The notes below the pieces were generated by a model. That model searched no databases. It was not told the origin of the DNA and saw only the letters and a program-made list of their open reading frames with translations. A stretch of 41,932 nucleotides of DNA, from assembly GCA_030530525.1 (NCBI GenBank), contig JAUMUT010000017.1, forward strand, positions 1-41,932. The letters run 5' to 3'. Both the position numbers and the translations under genes were made by a program. The DNA is from Capnocytophaga sp. Lineage in GTDB: Bacteria; Bacteroidota; Bacteroidia; Flavobacteriales; Flavobacteriaceae. Of this stretch, positions 39,979 to 41,932 are shown in pieces. Every line of letters begins with the position of its first letter. The first letter of the stretch is position 1.

Positions 39979-41932
39979 TTAATAATTTATATTCAAATTA
40001 TAAGTTAATTTAAAGAAAAAACTTCGTCCGTTTCCTAAAGGGTAATTAATTTTAGTAGATTCTCCTGAAAGGGGTTTCTGTATCAAACCTACATCGATAG
40101 TATTAAGAAGATTTCTTGTCCCAAAAGTAAATTCTATTTTTCTGTTAAATGATTTTTGTAAAGATATATCTAACCAACCATAAGGGTCCATATCACCTAT
40201 AACATATCCTGTACTTGACATTAACCACATTTGCGATTTTCCTACAAATTTGTAATACGCTGAAATGGAAGTGTCCCATTTTTCAATTTTGTAAGAAGCA
40301 TTGGCATTGGCATTGATATTCAGTAAAAAACGATTATCTGTTCGATATTTTTCTGTATCAATTTTTTGAGAAATCCAAGCTAATGAGCCTCCCAAAGAAA
40401 AATCCCAAGACGGAAGTTTCAAGCTATGAGAGGTTACTATATTATAATTTCTATATGAGCTTATGTTAATGTACTGAGTATGAGGCGTTCCTTGACTCAA
40501 ATCTAACAAAACATTATGTATTTTATTGGTAATAGAATTAAGCGATGCACTTAAATTATTCATCATTGTTGCTTTTTCAACTAATAAAGTAGCTTTTTTA
40601 ACATTCGTTTCTACAGAAAAACCATTTTCAGGAAGTAAGTTTTCATTTCCTAAAAAAGAATGTCCCATAAAAACTCTTCTACTATAAAGTTCTTCAAAGC
40701 TTGGCGTACGATAAGATTGCCCAAAAGAAGCCCTCCATTCTATATTTTTAGGGAAAAGATAGCGTGTACCCAATGAATATGCATACTGATTTTTAAAAAG
40801 ATTTTGATATGAAAACCTACCCGCTGGACGAAGAGAAAAACGCTCAGTAAAATTCATTTCCAATACCGAATATACATCATAATTATCCACATTCTTTTCT
40901 ACTTCTTTGAGAGTTTGTCCTTCGTCATTAAGCAAAGCAAAACCTTGATTGTGAGTAAGTTCATAACCTAATTGCCATTGGTATTTTTTATTATAAAAAT
41001 ACCTGCTAATGCTTCCTGTGGAATATAACACATTCATAGCATTAGTTTTTCGTTTTCGATTATTAATTTCTTTATTCAAATTAATGATATAACGATATTT
41101 TTCTTCTTGCCGTTCTTGGTTTTGGTAAGATAAAGAAATATTGTATGCATATTTTTTCATTTTCCCGTTGAGGTTCAAATGATGAAAATTACGCAAATAA
41201 TAATCTTTCCGATCTTCCCCAAAACGATAACTCCCATAAATAGGACTATGCGTAGATTCTGCTATGCGGTTATAGTAGCGATACAGCTCATTCATATGCT
41301 CAAACTTATAAAGTAAGTTTATTTTGGAGCTTCGATAATTTAAAACAATATTGGTTTGCATGGTTTCAAAAGGCTGAAACTTATAACCACGTTTTCCATC
41401 GGTTTTTTGGTAATATTTTCCGTTATAATCATTCCAAAATCCACTAAAAACATATCTATTCACCCCAGCAGAAGCATACCAATGCGAATTTAAATTATGT
41501 GCTACCTTAAAGTTTTGTATATGCTTGCCTTTGTTTTTCCAATTGTACTCCTTCCCTACACTTTCTTCTTGTAGCGTATAATTGATTTCCCAATCGTGGA
41601 GGCTATGTTTTTTTGTGATAATATTAAGCACTCCTGTAACAGCATTTGCTCCGTGAGTAACACCCATTGCTCCTTCTACGATTTCAATCCGCTCTACATC
41701 TTCCAAGTTAATTTGAGAAAGGTCCGTATTATTACCAAATCCATTTTCATTTACCAAAGGAATATTATCTACCAAAATTTTAAAATAATTTCCACCAAGT
41801 CCCAATAAAGAAATATTTTGCTTGCCTGTATTGACATCAGGACGTACCGTAATGTTTATGTACTGATTTAAAACATCGCTCAAATTAACAGCCCCCATTC
41901 TTTGTATTTGGGTTTTGCTAATAATTTGTACA
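39979..41932 (-). CDS. TonB-dependent receptor, probable heme (HmuR-like), 5' end outside window
   Basis: The frame is open to the window edge: before the Met at 41898 it continues VQIISKTQIQR, so the start lies outside. Visible are the end of the plug (MGAVNLSDVLNQYINITVRPDVNTGK, VERIEIVEGAMGVTHGANAVTGVLNI) and the barrel. The motif YRTPSFEELY followed by GNENLLPENG is the YRAP/NPNL-type pair seen in heme receptors of the HmuR/HemR kind. It ends RSFFFKLTYNLNINY. The HmuY lipoprotein gene starts 14 bases after it, supporting a heme-uptake pair. The P. gingivalis order hmuY-hmuR is reversed here. Confidence 0.85.
   Translation of the reverse strand, partial: VQIISKTQIQRMGAVNLSDVLNQYINITVRPDVNTGKQNISLLGLGGNYFKILVDNIPLVNENGFGNNTDLSQINLEDVERIEIVEGAMGVTHGANAVTGVLNIITKKHSLHDWEINYTLQEESVGKEYNWKNKGKHIQNFKVAHNLNSHWYASAGVNRYVFSGFWNDYNGKYYQKTDGKRGYKFQPFETMQTNIVLNYRSSKINLLYKFEHMNELYRYYNRIAESTHSPIYGSYRFGEDRKDYYLRNFHHLNLNGKMKKYAYNISLSYQNQERQEEKYRYIINLNKEINNRKRKTNAMNVLYSTGSISRYFYNKKYQWQLGYELTHNQGFALLNDEGQTLKEVEKNVDNYDVYSVLEMNFTERFSLRPAGRFSYQNLFKNQYAYSLGTRYLFPKNIEWRASFGQSYRTPSFEELYSRRVFMGHSFLGNENLLPENGFSVETNVKKATLLVEKATMMNNLSASLNSITNKIHNVLLDLSQGTPHTQYINISSYRNYNIVTSHSLKLPSWDFSLGGSLAWISQKIDTEKYRTDNRFLLNINANANASYKIEKWDTSISAYYKFVGKSQMWLMSSTGYVIGDMDPYGWLDISLQKSFNRKIEFTFGTRNLLNTIDVGLIQKPLSGESTKINYPLGNGRSFFFKLTYNLNINY

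Noticed and set aside
1-41932. CRISPR array, prophage or insertion sequence
   Set aside because: No regularly spaced direct repeats, transposase, integrase or phage structural gene was seen in any frame.

Overview
This window is a chromosomal segment from a very AT-rich member of the Bacteroidota, most likely the family Flavobacteriaceae. Three things support this. Many genes are preceded by the Bacteroidota -7 element TAnnTTTG, several with a TTTG or TTG box 19-20 bases upstream. The gene families are typical of the group: CCC-motif membrane protein, DUF4296, DUF4271, HmuY, and TonB receptors with a carboxypeptidase-like regulatory domain. The DksA-like and AddB-like proteins also look like the divergent forms I associate with this phylum. 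A host-associated, capnophilic genus such as Capnocytophaga would fit the HmuY/receptor pair and the mdh + pckA combination, but I cannot prove the genus. I see no phage, insertion sequence, CRISPR array, tRNA or rRNA.

Layout. Positions 1-8000 are almost all minus strand: the 5' end of an apparently broken rsmE, two periplasmic SurA-type chaperone genes, cvpA, a DUF2795 gene, mltG, a heme-copper-oxidase-like membrane protein, a stand-alone cysN, and two small membrane proteins. Positions 8000-10500 hold a TonB-dependent receptor. Positions 10700-21600 hold central metabolism on the plus strand (mdh, gdhA, pckA, a conserved 477-residue protein, a 64-residue protein). Between these lie minus-strand dksA-like, sprT-like and roadblock-like genes and the dgkA-thiL-lspA operon. 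Positions 21600-28950 (minus) hold an AddB-like nuclease, recG, a TPR-SUKH-SUFU fusion protein and the 4.5S SRP RNA. Positions 29100-33600 hold apt and a minus-strand galE-DUF4296-DUF4271-hemD cluster in which DUF4271 is frameshifted, then mscS. Positions 33700-38700 (plus) hold an operon of a SUKH protein, a MagIII-like DNA glycosylase and a threonine aldolase, then two TlpA-like proteins, a PASTA protein and folP. The end holds a minus-strand TonB receptor followed by a double-length HmuY lipoprotein, a probable heme-acquisition pair that runs off the window.

How genes work together. Mdh, PckA and GdhA connect oxaloacetate, malate, PEP and glutamate, and could carry CO2 fixation or gluconeogenesis. 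The chaperones, LspA, MltG and DgkA serve the cell envelope. RecG, the AddB-like nuclease and the glycosylase serve DNA repair. Most of the region is ordinary housekeeping. I found no clear new multi-gene system. The items most worth checking are the nonsense codon in rsmE, the one-base frameshift in DUF4271, the SUKH/SUFU fusion, the TlpA paralogue without its CXXC, and the tandem HmuY.
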